NCBI GenBank assembly: GCA_003586115.2
Contig: QVOM02000119.1
Span: forward strand, 45,000,742-45,064,741
Length of the DNA stretch: 64,000 nucleotides
Direction: 5' to 3'
Source of the DNA: Salvator merianae
Taxonomy: Eukaryota; Chordata; Lepidosauria; Squamata; Teiidae
The notes under the pieces are model-generated. The model saw only the letters and a list, made by a program, of their open reading frames with translations. It did not search any database and was not told the origin of the DNA. The first letter of the stretch is position 1. Every line of letters starts with the position of its first letter. Of this stretch, positions 1 through 12,500 are shown piece by piece. The position numbers and the translations under genes are program-made.

Positions 1-127
1 AGAGGGTAGTTTAGCACTTGAAGTGTGAATATTCACCATCGCACTTGACCTTTACTGGCCTGATATAGTTATTATACCATACCAAGTCAGCAAGTACAAA
101 CAGTCCCCTAGAGTCTCACAATGTCTA

Positions 128-212
128 GGGATGGTGCACAGTTTGGTAGTGCAGCATCTGCTCTACATGCATAAGGCCCCAGGTTCATTTTCTGGCATCT
201 CCATCGTATCTT
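128..212 (+). repeat. tRNA-derived SINE fragment
   Basis: A tRNA-like head with GTAGTGCAGCATCTGCTCTA followed by a degenerate B box (AGGTTCATTTTCTGGCATCT). It resembles the widespread squamate SINE head ending in 'ccaggttcaatccctggcatctcc'. It lies in the intron after exon 45; nothing else was recognised in bases 1-412. Confidence 0.6.
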
Positions 213-412
213 GAATAACACTTTTATTTGAATCCCTCAAGAGCTGTTATAGCCTATGCAATGTGAAGATAAATGGAACAATGGTTCATCCTAATATAAT
301 AGAGCTGCCTACGTCACTATGCCAAAGGACTCTGACCCCTGCCTCAGAGTGTAAATCTTATCTACAGCACAAACTGAGTGCTGTAGTGATTCTTCTGAGT
401 TTACTATCATAC

Positions 413-580
413 CTCTTTTAATGGAAGAATAAGCTTAGTCACTTGGTTCTTCTCTATATACTTGGCAAGGATTTCATACGATTCGTAACTCTTGCTTCTT
501 CGGGCCTCCATGACTTTGGAAACTATGCCTTTCACTTCCTTCTCCTCAGCTACTTCTCCAAACAACTCTTGATTGAAAAT
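413..580 (-). CDS. UTP20: UTP20 exon 45
   Basis: Fifty-six codons, IFNQELFGEVAEEKEVKGIV through QVTKLILPLKE (residues 1936-1991). Acceptor TCTGAGAAG, donor GTATGATA, phase 0. This is the last exon in the window; the C-terminal quarter of the protein continues beyond base 1. Confidence 0.97.
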
Positions 581-3500
581 CTTCTCAGAAAACATGGAAG
601 AAACATAGGATGGTAAGAAATATCAGTGACAATTATATTCTTGATCAACACTATGGTCAGCCCTTCTTCCAGTGTGTTTCTAACCAATGAGAATTACAGC
701 TTTGACAAGGTTACTGTCTGAAACACAAAAATATATTTTCCCATACAGTGACATTTTCAAAGGAATCACCGCTCTTAGAATAAATCCCAAACTATAAAAG
801 GTGAATGACAACATGGTAGGGGCAACTTGCCCATTTAATATTATTTTTATATATTGCTGTTTTAATTGCTTTTACTTTTAAAACAAAATATTTCAACTAT
901 TTATTGATTCAATTGACCCAGGAAAATCTGTATCTCATTTTGCTATCTAGATTTACCAGCTAAATTTTCATCAGCAATGCTTGCTATATTATTTAATATA
1001 TACAGAGACAATAAACATTACCAGGCAATGAAAATATTTGGATGACTTAGAAATTAAAGCCTGGTATAAAACCATATGGGAAATTTCAAACAAATGAACG
1101 TATCATAGCACAGAAATCCAAAATGAATGGTGGAAAAGGTCTAACACAATGACAAAAAGCTTGATTACCATTTATAGAACTAGCTTCAAATATTCAAGAT
1201 CTAGCTACACCAGCTCAAAATTGCTTTGATTAAAACTCCTAGGAACATACAGAAAATTTACACAAAAAACTCTCACAAGCAAGATGCACAGGGTGAGCCA
1301 AGAGGACTGGGGAAATAAGTGTGTTTTCTTCTTTTTTTAATAAGGAATATGCATTGATATAAATCAATAATAATGTGATACATAAGTATGTAATAATTAA
1401 GAAAACCAATTAAAATATGGGGAAAAGAGGGGAAAAGCTTTATATATGATATCATTCATTAAATACCATTTTACTTTTTCCAGTTATTTGTAAATTGTAA
1501 AGTCTTTAGGGCATACATCTGTTTTAACCACTCTTTATTTTTATGTTTTCACTGTCTTGAGACTTTACTGTATATATAAATATAGAAATTATATATCCTC
1601 TCATATAGAAATGAAATATCCTCTCATTCTCTTAAAATGCAAAATAAATTGATGATGTATAAATATTAATAAATCCCTGTCACTTCATCCAGTCTGCTTG
1701 GCCAAGTACACTAGTAAGATTTTGGCCTGTGCCTAATTCCTGAGGAGACTTTTATTAAGGGATTTCTGTTATGGTGGTAGGTGTTCTAAGTTTACTTCTG
1801 AAGGTTTGGTTTTTCTGCTCCTTCAAAAGATACAGGCTCGAAAAGAAACAAAGTCACTCAAAAATCAAAGAGGATATAATAAATACATACAGACACCCAT
1901 GCATGCATGCACAAGCACAGAAGCCAAACTGCCAAATACTATACTCTTCTTCTCTATTTGATCCTTATGATTTGAATTTTTCCTTCCTAAACATTTTATG
2001 CACTTTCGGAAGCTGATAACTCTTTTCTGTGCAGGGATGATTCAATTTTGACTATGTGATACATATAATACTTGTGAACTTACTCTCTATGTAAGGTGAA
2101 TTAAGTTGAGAAATAATGAATGGACCAAAGATACCCAGTGTGCTTTCATTGCTGAATGAGAATTTCAAACCTAGAGGGAGGGACTCCTAGGATATAGTCT
2201 GATGTTCTAGCTTTAAACTTTCTTGCCTTTCAAAACACAGTATCAACAGAGTATACAGCTCACTTGATCCAGTTCTGTGACATCACTGGCTCTGTTTTTG
2301 TGATATTATTTGTTTTGCCTCCAGTGGGAGCTACTCAGCACTCCGCCACTGCAATAATATGCAGTGCATCCTGATACTATGAAAGCCTAAGTGTTCATTT
2401 GTCCTTCTCCATCCTATAGCAAAAACTCATATTTGGGAATCTATCCTCTTTATTACCCCAAATCAACAACAACCATCTTTCCACTCATAAGTTACCAGAA
2501 GTTGGAAATGTTCTTTCTCAGACTACAACATCCATGGCCCACAGAAACAGTCATGGCAAAGATCATTACAATGGTAGAAACCATAAGAAATAAACAAAAC
2601 ACACTTTTCAAACTCTGTACATTACAGATCTAGAATCGTAATATACCTTCAAGATAGTAGTGGCATCTGTGAAACCATAAGAAACAAACAAAACACACTT
2701 TTCAAACTCTGTACATTACAGATCTAGAATCGTAATATACCTTCAAGATAGTAGTGGCATCTGTTTTTTCAATAACGTTTTCTTATTAGAAAGAAACTTA
2801 CTTCAATCATAAGTTCGATGCAGGGATCCAAATCACCAACTTTAAGTTGTCTACTGGTGAGGCTCTTCAGCAAGAGATGGACAGTGAAAGTCAGCACGTG
2901 GACCTATGTAAGCAGAAGGAAGCAAGTGATTTCTGTGTTTGCTAGTGACAGCACATTTACAGAAAGGATGGCACGGATACATGGCTGGAATGGGATTTAA
3001 CAGATCACTCTAAATAAACAGCGGTGTTGTGCTATTACCTGCTAAAGCTACCTTATTCATAAGTCTGCATTTTTTCCAAATGTGTTGAGTTTCAGGCCAG
3101 TTTCTGACGTAGGAATGGCACTATTTCCCACTAATGCCAACTAGGATGGCCAATAAAAAGGAATGACTGGAAACTGTCATTAAGCAACATTTAGGAAGTT
3201 ATTGTTTGCAAACACCACCACTGTAGATGCATTCTACCTCCAGTGCCCAATGCACCCAAAATCAAGTATTTACTGTACAGCATAAAGTCTTGCATGTAGT
3301 TGTATCACTGCAGACTTTGCAACTATGTTATTTATGTGCTGGCATAAAAGTGAGTAAAATACAAATATCTAATATCTTCTAAAACAATACACAGGGAAAC
3401 TTCATTAGAACAAGATAAAACAGGTTGTGATGATGAATGAAGAGAGGGACAGCCATGCCTACTCTCATCAACAGGGGCTCTGTAGGAAGGTTATATTTTA

Positions 3501-6500
3501 GTTAGATTAGAGAGACAGTACCCCCGCATCTGAACATGTGTATGTTCAGTTCATCCTTTATGAGAATCGTGCTAGAAATATTTAGTAAATCATTCTGAAA
3601 GCCAACATGGACTAAACCCATGAAAAATGCATCCCATAAAATGATCCCCATCTCAAACCTCCCTGTTGAACTCAAGATCTTTGTGTACAGTTATATGAAC
3701 TCTGTTCAGAACTTACACACCAAGGTCATGTATTCAGAAATTATCTTCCATCAACAGCTCTTTAGAAAATCTGCAAAATCGCTAAACTATCTCCTGCCCT
3801 AAGCCCTGATTATACAGGAACAATTGCCTTCATTCCTGAATACCTCTTGAGTTTCTAACTCTTCAGGAAAATGTAAGTTAATATCCAAAAGTCCCTTTCA
3901 AGAAACAGTGATCTCAATAGCTTGTGACTCAAAATGCCTTCCATGTGGCCTGAGCAATCTCCACTAGTACAAGTAGAAGGCTCTTGGGCTCCATAGTTGG
4001 ATGGGCCTGTCTGTACTATGACACTGGATGGCAGGAAGTGAAAATAATACAGTTCTACTGGACATATTTAGTTGGAATGCTTTATATGACCCCACTTTAT
4101 AGCTCCAGAAGCTCCTCAAAACGGTTTATCAAAGATGCCCATTACCATTTTATACTACAGGGAAAACAAGTAACATGGTGTCAATATGGTACTAGCATTG
4201 TCCCAACAACACAGCCCATTCTGGTTCTTGTCTTGTCTTGGTGTCATTCTCTGGCCATGGCCAACTGGGCAACAAAACTCACTAAAGACCCCTGAAGTAA
4301 GAGGACAGAATAAGTAACTTAAATTCATTCAACACATAAATTCCTTCAATCCAGACAAAAGTTAGGGAAAGGAAGGAAGGTAAATCAGTTCATTACCTGA
4401 TAACCATGGACAAGTGTTGACTGCATCTCCTTTAAGACATATTGCAGATATTGTGCTCCCAAAGTCTCCATTATTTTCATCAGGGTATTGCGTGCAACAT
4501 CCCGGATTTCCTGTGCTCTGTTCCTCAGAAGAGAGCAGACTTTGAGGAGAATGCTGAAATCAAAAATGGTCAAGAAATCATTAAGCAGTGAAGGAGACAA
4601 GAACTAAATGCAAATTTAAAGTGGGAAAGGCTCCTTTTCAAGTTCATTTACTAGATATAGATATATACATATAGATATATAGATATACTATACATAAGTG
4701 CAAAAATTCTGTAAGATACAACATGCATTGGAGAATACTGTGTGTACCTTGGCAAATTCTCTTCCATGGTGTTCTGTGGAAGAGACTGCATCAGTTTGAT
4801 CATTGCAAAGGCAAGTGGTATCCGCACCACCTCTTCATCGTTCACAACTTTAGATTTCACAAGCTTATGTTCTTCATCCCTTTTGACCTATAGGGTACAG
4901 CAACAAATCCTTCTCATAATTACCAAGCTGTAATTCCAGCTCCTTCCAGATGTTCAGTATCCTTTTTTCATCCATGCCTAGGCAGACAAATTGCACTAAA
5001 GCTAGTAGGTACATTAGCCAGACTAAGATGTGAGAAGCCAAGGTATGAATCCCCTCTCAAGACATGAAACTGACTGTGATTTTGGACCTCTTTATTTTTT
5101 GATCTACCTACCTCGAAACAGTCATTGCAATGAGGAAATGAAGACTATGTCCATTAGCTATTATTTATGGGCAAAGTCCATGGATTGATATCATAGACAG
5201 CCACCGACAACTATCACAAACGGGGGATTTTCTTCCAAAATCAGTATCACATATCAGAGGAGTCACCCTAAAAGTCTAAAGTCCAGGCTAGGTTTCACAC
5301 ACTTGTAATGTGCTTTTTTAAAGCCATTCACAAAACTTGTAAACCTCATGCAACACATCTCATCTAGTTTGGTTTTCAGATTCAACGTATGTTCATACCT
5401 TTAGGAAAAAAGAAATGTAAGCATTAGAAATGTACCTTTGCAATAAGGCATCTGTGCAATTTGGGCAAGATACTTCCAGTTACTGTATCTTGGATATGAC
5501 TAATCAGATATTGCAACTCTTCCTTATTCCTGGGTAGGAAGGAAATTGGTTTTACAGCCTTCTGGGACTCCTTGGCTTCTTCACTGATGGCCTCGTCAGG
5601 AAGCAATGCAGCAGGTTTCTTTTCGTTACTGGCATCCTCAGAAATTTCTTTACTAGCATCTTGGCTTTCTTCTCCATCACTAAATGCTATTTCCATATCT
5701 TCATTCTCCAGTTCAGACTCAACTGCATCTTTCAGGAAGATTGTCAGAAAATAGGTGGGAAGAAGGAAGAAGGTAGTAGTCAAAAGTCCGTTCTGGAATG
5801 AGACTACAAAATGTTACAGAATACCGTACTCATTTTCAGGATTTGATCTAGCTACGCTTTATTTTCCTGGATCCTCCACTTGATTTCCTCACTACCTTTT
5901 CATTCCCATTGTAGCTGCTGCCCTCAGTGGACTGTTGTAGATATCTCCCAAGCCAACTGACCTGAGGTTTTTCCTTCCTAAACATCTTATGCACTTTTGA
6001 AAACTGGTATCTCTTCCATGCAGCGATGGTTTTACTTTGACAATGTAAAACACAGAGAATAAGCTCATAATTATTACACAGGTCACGTCTTCACAGTACC
6101 AGGTCAATGCCATGCTCTATACTCCCATTCAGTGGAAAACCCAGCTAAATCTATACTCCATCTTCTAAGCCGCACTCAGTACCCAATACAAATGAATTAG
6201 TAATTATGACAGGATATTCTGGTTATATCATAAGAAATGTGTGTCTTCAGCAAACCAAAGGAGGGGGAAAAGAGTAATTTTAAAAGTTTTGCATGTAAAT
6301 TTTGGTGAAATATGTGCAGAGAAGTACTCCATTTTCTAGCAGAAGAGGAGGACTGAAGTCAGAGAAATAGCAAGAAGAGAGGAGAGAAGAAAAACTAGGA
6401 AATGCCAGGGAGAAAAAGTATGCAGGGTCTCAATAACAGAAGTTATGATAAACAAGGCCCTGTACAATTTTCTGTTTGCAAATACAATATGCAAGACATG

Positions 6501-9500
6501 TTGAGGATGAAATTCGGGTCTTGAGGGACTATTATATAAAGAAAAAGGTTCCGTGTGTTGCACACAAGGAGTAATCACCATGTAATCACCTGATTTTTCT
6601 TATTACAACCAGACATCAGATTTCAGGAAGTTTATGCCACTGCATTGCAACCAGAAGTAGTAATCTTCAAGTCTACCAATGTTTATCAAGGGGCTGAGCT
6701 GAACCACAGTCTTCCAAAAGCAGAATTGGGAAACTTACCTTCCTTTTGAACACTTTCAAGCTGCTTTTCAAGAGTATCATGGTCAAAATGAAAAGCCTCC
6801 AGCACCGTAACCAGCACACTATCCAACAGAGAGGCAGAGATGGGGTGGAGAAAAAAATGTTTAAATTTAAAACTTGTACTTTTCAGAGTATGGTATAGAA
6901 AAAAATCACTACATACTTTTTATCAGAATTCATGGTCTTGCTTACACTGGATGCTGATTGAATATGCATCTTAAATAATTCACTTTATGTGCGTGCAACA
7001 TACAGTGCCCACACAATGTACAAGCAAGAAAAGACTGTCACACTGAAAAATGGATTGAGATAGTGAGAAGAGAATGCAAGCCAAAAATCTTCCTTGGCCT
7101 GATCAAAGGTTACATTCCCACCACAGGGGACTGAAGCAACTTACTGATGAGAGTACCTGCTCCAAACCCAGAGGCAAGGCATACATTGACTGCGCTCTAT
7201 GTCCCAACCCTTCACTCGCTTCGTTTCCCAGCTTCAACAATGCTAAACAAATGTCTTTTTTGTTGTGTCAGAAATGGCCCAAGAGGTCAGCCATTTTTGC
7301 CACAACTAAAAAATGAGATGTCTGAGTGGAATGTGAGCCAGGTAAATCACTCACATGACCACCATGTATCTGCATGGCGACGAGTGCCCTCAGAATCCAT
7401 TTTCCTACTCTCTGGGAAGGACACCTCTGAAGAAACATGCAGGAGTGCTGCGTGCCCTGGGGCACCACTGTGTGCAGATGGCACATCCCTCAGAGCTTCT
7501 TTGAGTACATTTCATTGCCCGTGTGAATGTAACCAAAGATAAAGAAACTCTTCAGGCAATATCAGTAAATCAAACAAACAAAGCACACACACCCAATCTT
7601 CACTAGCACAGAAACAAAATCACAGCTTTAAAAATCTGTGAAATGCTATTTTTTGAACATCAATCTGGCTTTCAATATTATCAGCACAAAGTCACCAACA
7701 AGGCAAATTCCTGCCACTCTGCAGAGAACTAAGGCCAGTGGGGCATAATTCTATGTAAGTGTACAAAAGGTTTTAGCCTAAACGTTAAAAAAGATTTGCA
7801 CAGTACCTGACACCCAGTTTTTGAGGGATCTGTCCAGTTTGCAGGACGTGTATAAAATGTTTCAAATGATAAAGGAATGCTGACCAAGAAAGATGTTTAC
7901 AAACAGCACCCACCATCTCAACCGAAGCAGTTACCATATTTTCATGCTAAAAAACAAACAAAAGCAAATTTTAAGTTTCTTATCTTGAAACAACACAGAA
8001 AAATGCTTTGTTCATTTAGGCAACCTAACAGCACATTTTCTAAACATATTTGATCCTTCTACAGTCATGATTAAAAGTGAAAGCATCTCCAAAATTTGTA
8101 CCCCATGCTGAAAATACACTCATCTGAACACTATGTTATTCATATCTGAACAACACAGTGGCAACATTCACTGGAGTTACTTTGCTTTTTTAATTTTATC
8201 TCCAGATAAGGGAGACAAGGGTATGACTGGCAGCAATCAACATATGGTTGAGAATTTGTGTTCAAACAAGTCCATGGACTTCAATTTTAATATGAAATGA
8301 AAATTTCACCAACTCCTGGCACAGAAAGGTCATTCAAAAGTTTGGAGTAACTGGGCTCTACTCCATTATCTTTTTCAAAAGGGCTTTCAAGTCGCTAAAT
8401 GCCTTAATAAGCAAAGACTTTGGGATATACTAAGTCACACAGGAGCTTATAGCTGATACTTGTACCTCTTGTTCTCTGGAAAAATGGGGAGCACCTTATG
8501 CCTGTTCTTTCTCTATGATGCCCTACCTAAATATTTTAAAGGTCAGCTTAATAGTACAACTTTTACAAAAGCCAGGTTAAACGGTTTTCCCCCTCAGGTC
8601 CTAGTGGCAGATTTCAGCGTTTGCAATACCAACAGAAATTCTGTTTTTGTAATAACTCAGAAACAGAATCAGTGGAGCATATCCTGCTTGTTTGCAGTCT
8701 CTGTTGAAGTGCCAGGCAAGGTCTGCTTCACCTAGTTTTGAGGGCGCTTCCAGGTAGAGCCCTCAAGATTATGTAAGAGATTTGTTAACTGATAACAATC
8801 ATAGGGCAACCATAACCACAGCTAAATTTCTGGCAGTTTAATGAAGACATTGTAGAGATGTTATTTTAAACTGGATTTTATGGATTTTAAAATTTAGAGT
8901 TGTGGTATTTTATATTTATATTTAGTTGGGTCTACCTGGCCTATAACAAAGTATTGATTGATTGATTTTTTAAATCTCTCCTTTGCATTGTAATTTTATT
9001 CAGGACTTTAGATTAATAAAATTGATTCTAACTTAATAAAATTGATTCAGAAAGCTTATCTGGCTTCTTTTTGAAATCTCAAGTTGCATGTTGTGTTTTG
9101 AGAGGCAAATTATGAGACACAGGACTAGAATTAAGGAGCTAACTGGGTAAATCTGAGTGAGGCACATTGTTTCAAATTAATACAGGGTTGCTATGAGAAT
9201 AAACTGAGGAGTGGTGGATGAAACAACTGTAAAGGCATCCTTGAAGAAAGAACAGAATATGATGTATGAAAAAAATAGATGAAAAGGTTAGGAAAAGAAT
9301 AGCTTTGCAAAGTTACATGTCCTGAAGTGATTATTCACTGTCCCAGATACTTTTATAATATTAAGGACCTGAACAAGTTGAATACCTTAGTGCTACATCT
9401 AGGACAATTAGGAAGCACTTGCCAGAAGTCGCTACAATCACATTATCTTAGCAAATGTTGAGTATAAACAATAAATCCAGAGTATATTGGTTCCAAATCT

Positions 9501-12500
9501 TGCTTTGCTTCAGAAAAAAGAACCAATCATTGTTGCTACACATCAGATCCGTTATGTATTTTACACCATTATATATGTTAAACACACATTAAACACTCAC
9601 CTTAAGCATTTTCTCATTAAAAATAGTAGTAGTTGCGTAAGGCATTATGTAGTTCTGAAGAGACTTGGAAGAGAGTGCAAGTTTGCCTTCAGTTAGTTGC
9701 TTAGCCAGTTTCTTCAAAGCTCGAGCCCTTCTGTGGATCTAATATAGACACATAAGCTCACAACAAAGGTGTTGTCATCAAGGCAGTGCCCATATTTACT
9801 GGGTGAAATGTACTTGGCCACTCCGAGCATCATAAAGAAACAGTGGCCCACGTATTAGGACCATCTGCATGACACTCTATTAGAAACTTCCCTTTGATCT
9901 CCCTGAACCACATTTAGATCCCTTTCCCACTGCCTTTATGGAAGTATTATGCACACCACTGTTGTCATACAATGCAATTGCCGCCTTCACCACTCTAGAG
10001 CTTTACTGGCTCTTAAAAACTAAGACATCATTTCTGAAAATAATTTTTCTCTTTGTCTTATCTTCTACATAATAATTTCATGCACAACTAGTTTGTAGCT
10101 TTATTTTCAAAATGGATGTTTTGAATAAGAAAAGATAATAGAGATGAAATATTAACCCTATTGAGCTGCTGTATGCGTGCATTCTAAGCTACTCCTCCAT
10201 GTGTTCAACGTATACACGCCATTATTCTCACAATGATGAACATCTACAAGGTTTAGGTTGGCACAATTCCCTCCCCTCCTAAGAGATTTGCACTGGCTCT
10301 CAGTGGGATTTTCCACTGAGAACCAAAGCTGTCAGCAGCAATCCCTAGCATGGGAGGTATTTCAGAGTTATGGAAGGGCAGGTCACACAGGTTAACTATA
10401 TGCCCTATCCAAACTCTGATTAAGTTCATAACTGCCAGAAGAGGAATTTTATGGAAGAGTTAATGCTGGCAGTTCCAGGCAAAGAGGGTTTGTTCCGGTG
10501 GGCGTTTTGCAACTAGGAAGTCTGCTTCTGCTACCAAGAAATTCAGGTTTGGGCCCTAAAATATTTATTGGAAGGAACAGTATGGCCTCCTACCTGAATA
10601 TGCTTCATATTTTCAAAGAAATCCATTTCTGGATCATGGCAGTCAGTCAGCTGGGCCAAGTCCTGAAATTCTGAGTGCTTTGGAAAAGCTTGAATCAACC
10701 AAGAAAGTAATGTTGTATAATCCTGTTGAATGTTCTGAAAACAGCAAGTGAAAAAAAGGCAACAAAAGCTTAAAATCATGACTAAGATTTTTCAAATACT
10801 CCAAATAACAAAGGAGCAGAAATTGCAATCTGCCTTTAAGAAGCTTTATTGTGTGGTAGATGTGACATTAAAGTTCTGCTTGGGTGTATAAAGGCTGGAG
10901 GGGAGAAGGAGCAAATGGCGAATGACCAGTAATTCCACAAGGGAATCCATGTACTGAGATGGTAGCAGGGAAATATGGAGGCGGAGTTTGACCTTCCTGC
11001 TGCTGTGAAGTCAAGATTTGAATGTTGGGACTGCAGCCAGTCACTGACTGCACAGGGAGGGAAATTTGCTGAGGGGTGTGCTCCATGTGAAAGGTACAGT
11101 TTCCCCATGCCAAGCACAGAAAAAATGAGGTGTGAGAATGAGCAAGTCTGAACTGAGTCCATGTTATAATGCAAATGTGGGAACAACTGGAACACATACT
11201 CAGTCCTCATACTCCTCCTATATGGTTTAAATTTACAATGTGGGACTGCACTAAAGGTAGACAAAGCTGGTGCCAAGCAGACTTCTCAGAGGAGCTATTC
11301 TAGAGCTGGAAGCCACCACTGAGAAGGTCCTTTCCTTTGTGGCTATCTACTTCAGACAGCAGGCTCTGTTTTGCCTGGATTATGAGTGGGAACATATTGG
11401 TGAGGGGGAACATTTGCTCCTTAAGCTAACCTGGTCTCAAGCCATTTAGGGCTTTAAAGGTTAAACCCAGCAAGTTAAATTGGACCTGGAAACAGACTGA
11501 GAGTCAAAGCAATTGACAAAGGAGTGGCATGACACGTTCTCAATGCCCAGATTCCATTAGTAGCCTTGCTGCCATGTTCTGGACTAGCTGGAGTTTCCAA
11601 ACCATTTTTAAAATACATACAATGCATTGGAGCAATCTAAACAAGAAGTTACCCATAGCACGAGTAACTGTGGCCAGACTATCCTCGACCAGGTAAGGAA
11701 CATGGGAACATAAGAGGAACCTTGTTGAATCAGGACATGACCCATCTAGTCCAGTATCCTGTCTCACACAATTGCTTTTGGGCATTCTCAAGCAGAATGA
11801 AAAGGCAAAACCTTCAACTGCTCTTGACTCCCTGCAGATGTCCTTTAGAGGCATCCTGCCTGTCTCTCCACCCTGGAAGCAGTACTTATGCATCCATTCT
11901 AGTAGTCATTGATGCACCTGACCTTCATGAATCTGGCTGATTGCTGACACCAACTTTTCAGGTAGTAAATTCCTCAGCTGGCGTATCAGCAGCAATTACA
12001 GGAAGTCACTCTGGGCCATGGAAGTAACTTGGGCCTTCACTAGTAGAGCAGGCTCAATCAGCACCCCAGGCTGCGAATCTAACCCCATAGTGGAAGTCCA
12101 ACCCCATTCATGACAGATTGAATACATCAAATAAACAAAGAAGGCAAGCCCAGAGAACTACAAAATGCTACCATAATACATTTTGCCATACTTCCCAGTG
12201 TGTTAAACGTGTGTTAAATTTTGTTACATTTTTTGCTATGAAGTCTTTTGTCCCTTGGGATTTTTGTTAATTTGTTTAGAACATCAGCCCTGGGTTTTTG
12301 TAAAAAGGGCAAAACTCTGCCAACACTGTTCTGAAGGAGTCTACACTTTATATCCTTATCTATTGTTATTTTATGTCTGAGTGAATCTTTAGTTAACCTA
12401 CTGTACAGAGACCCTCAAGGCCTTCAGAACAAATGGAGAAAATGTTAATTATTTAAATGAAGGCCACTTCCACACTTACTGTAACAGCAGACTAGGAAGA

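Noticed and set aside
7147..7542. 131-codon plus-strand ORF
   Set aside because: Lies in a GC-richer intron patch, no domain or homology recognised, no splice or conserved context; consistent with chance.
10836..11276. 146-codon minus-strand ORF in intron 36
   Set aside because: No UTP20 similarity and no domain. Exons 36 and 37 join in phase without it.
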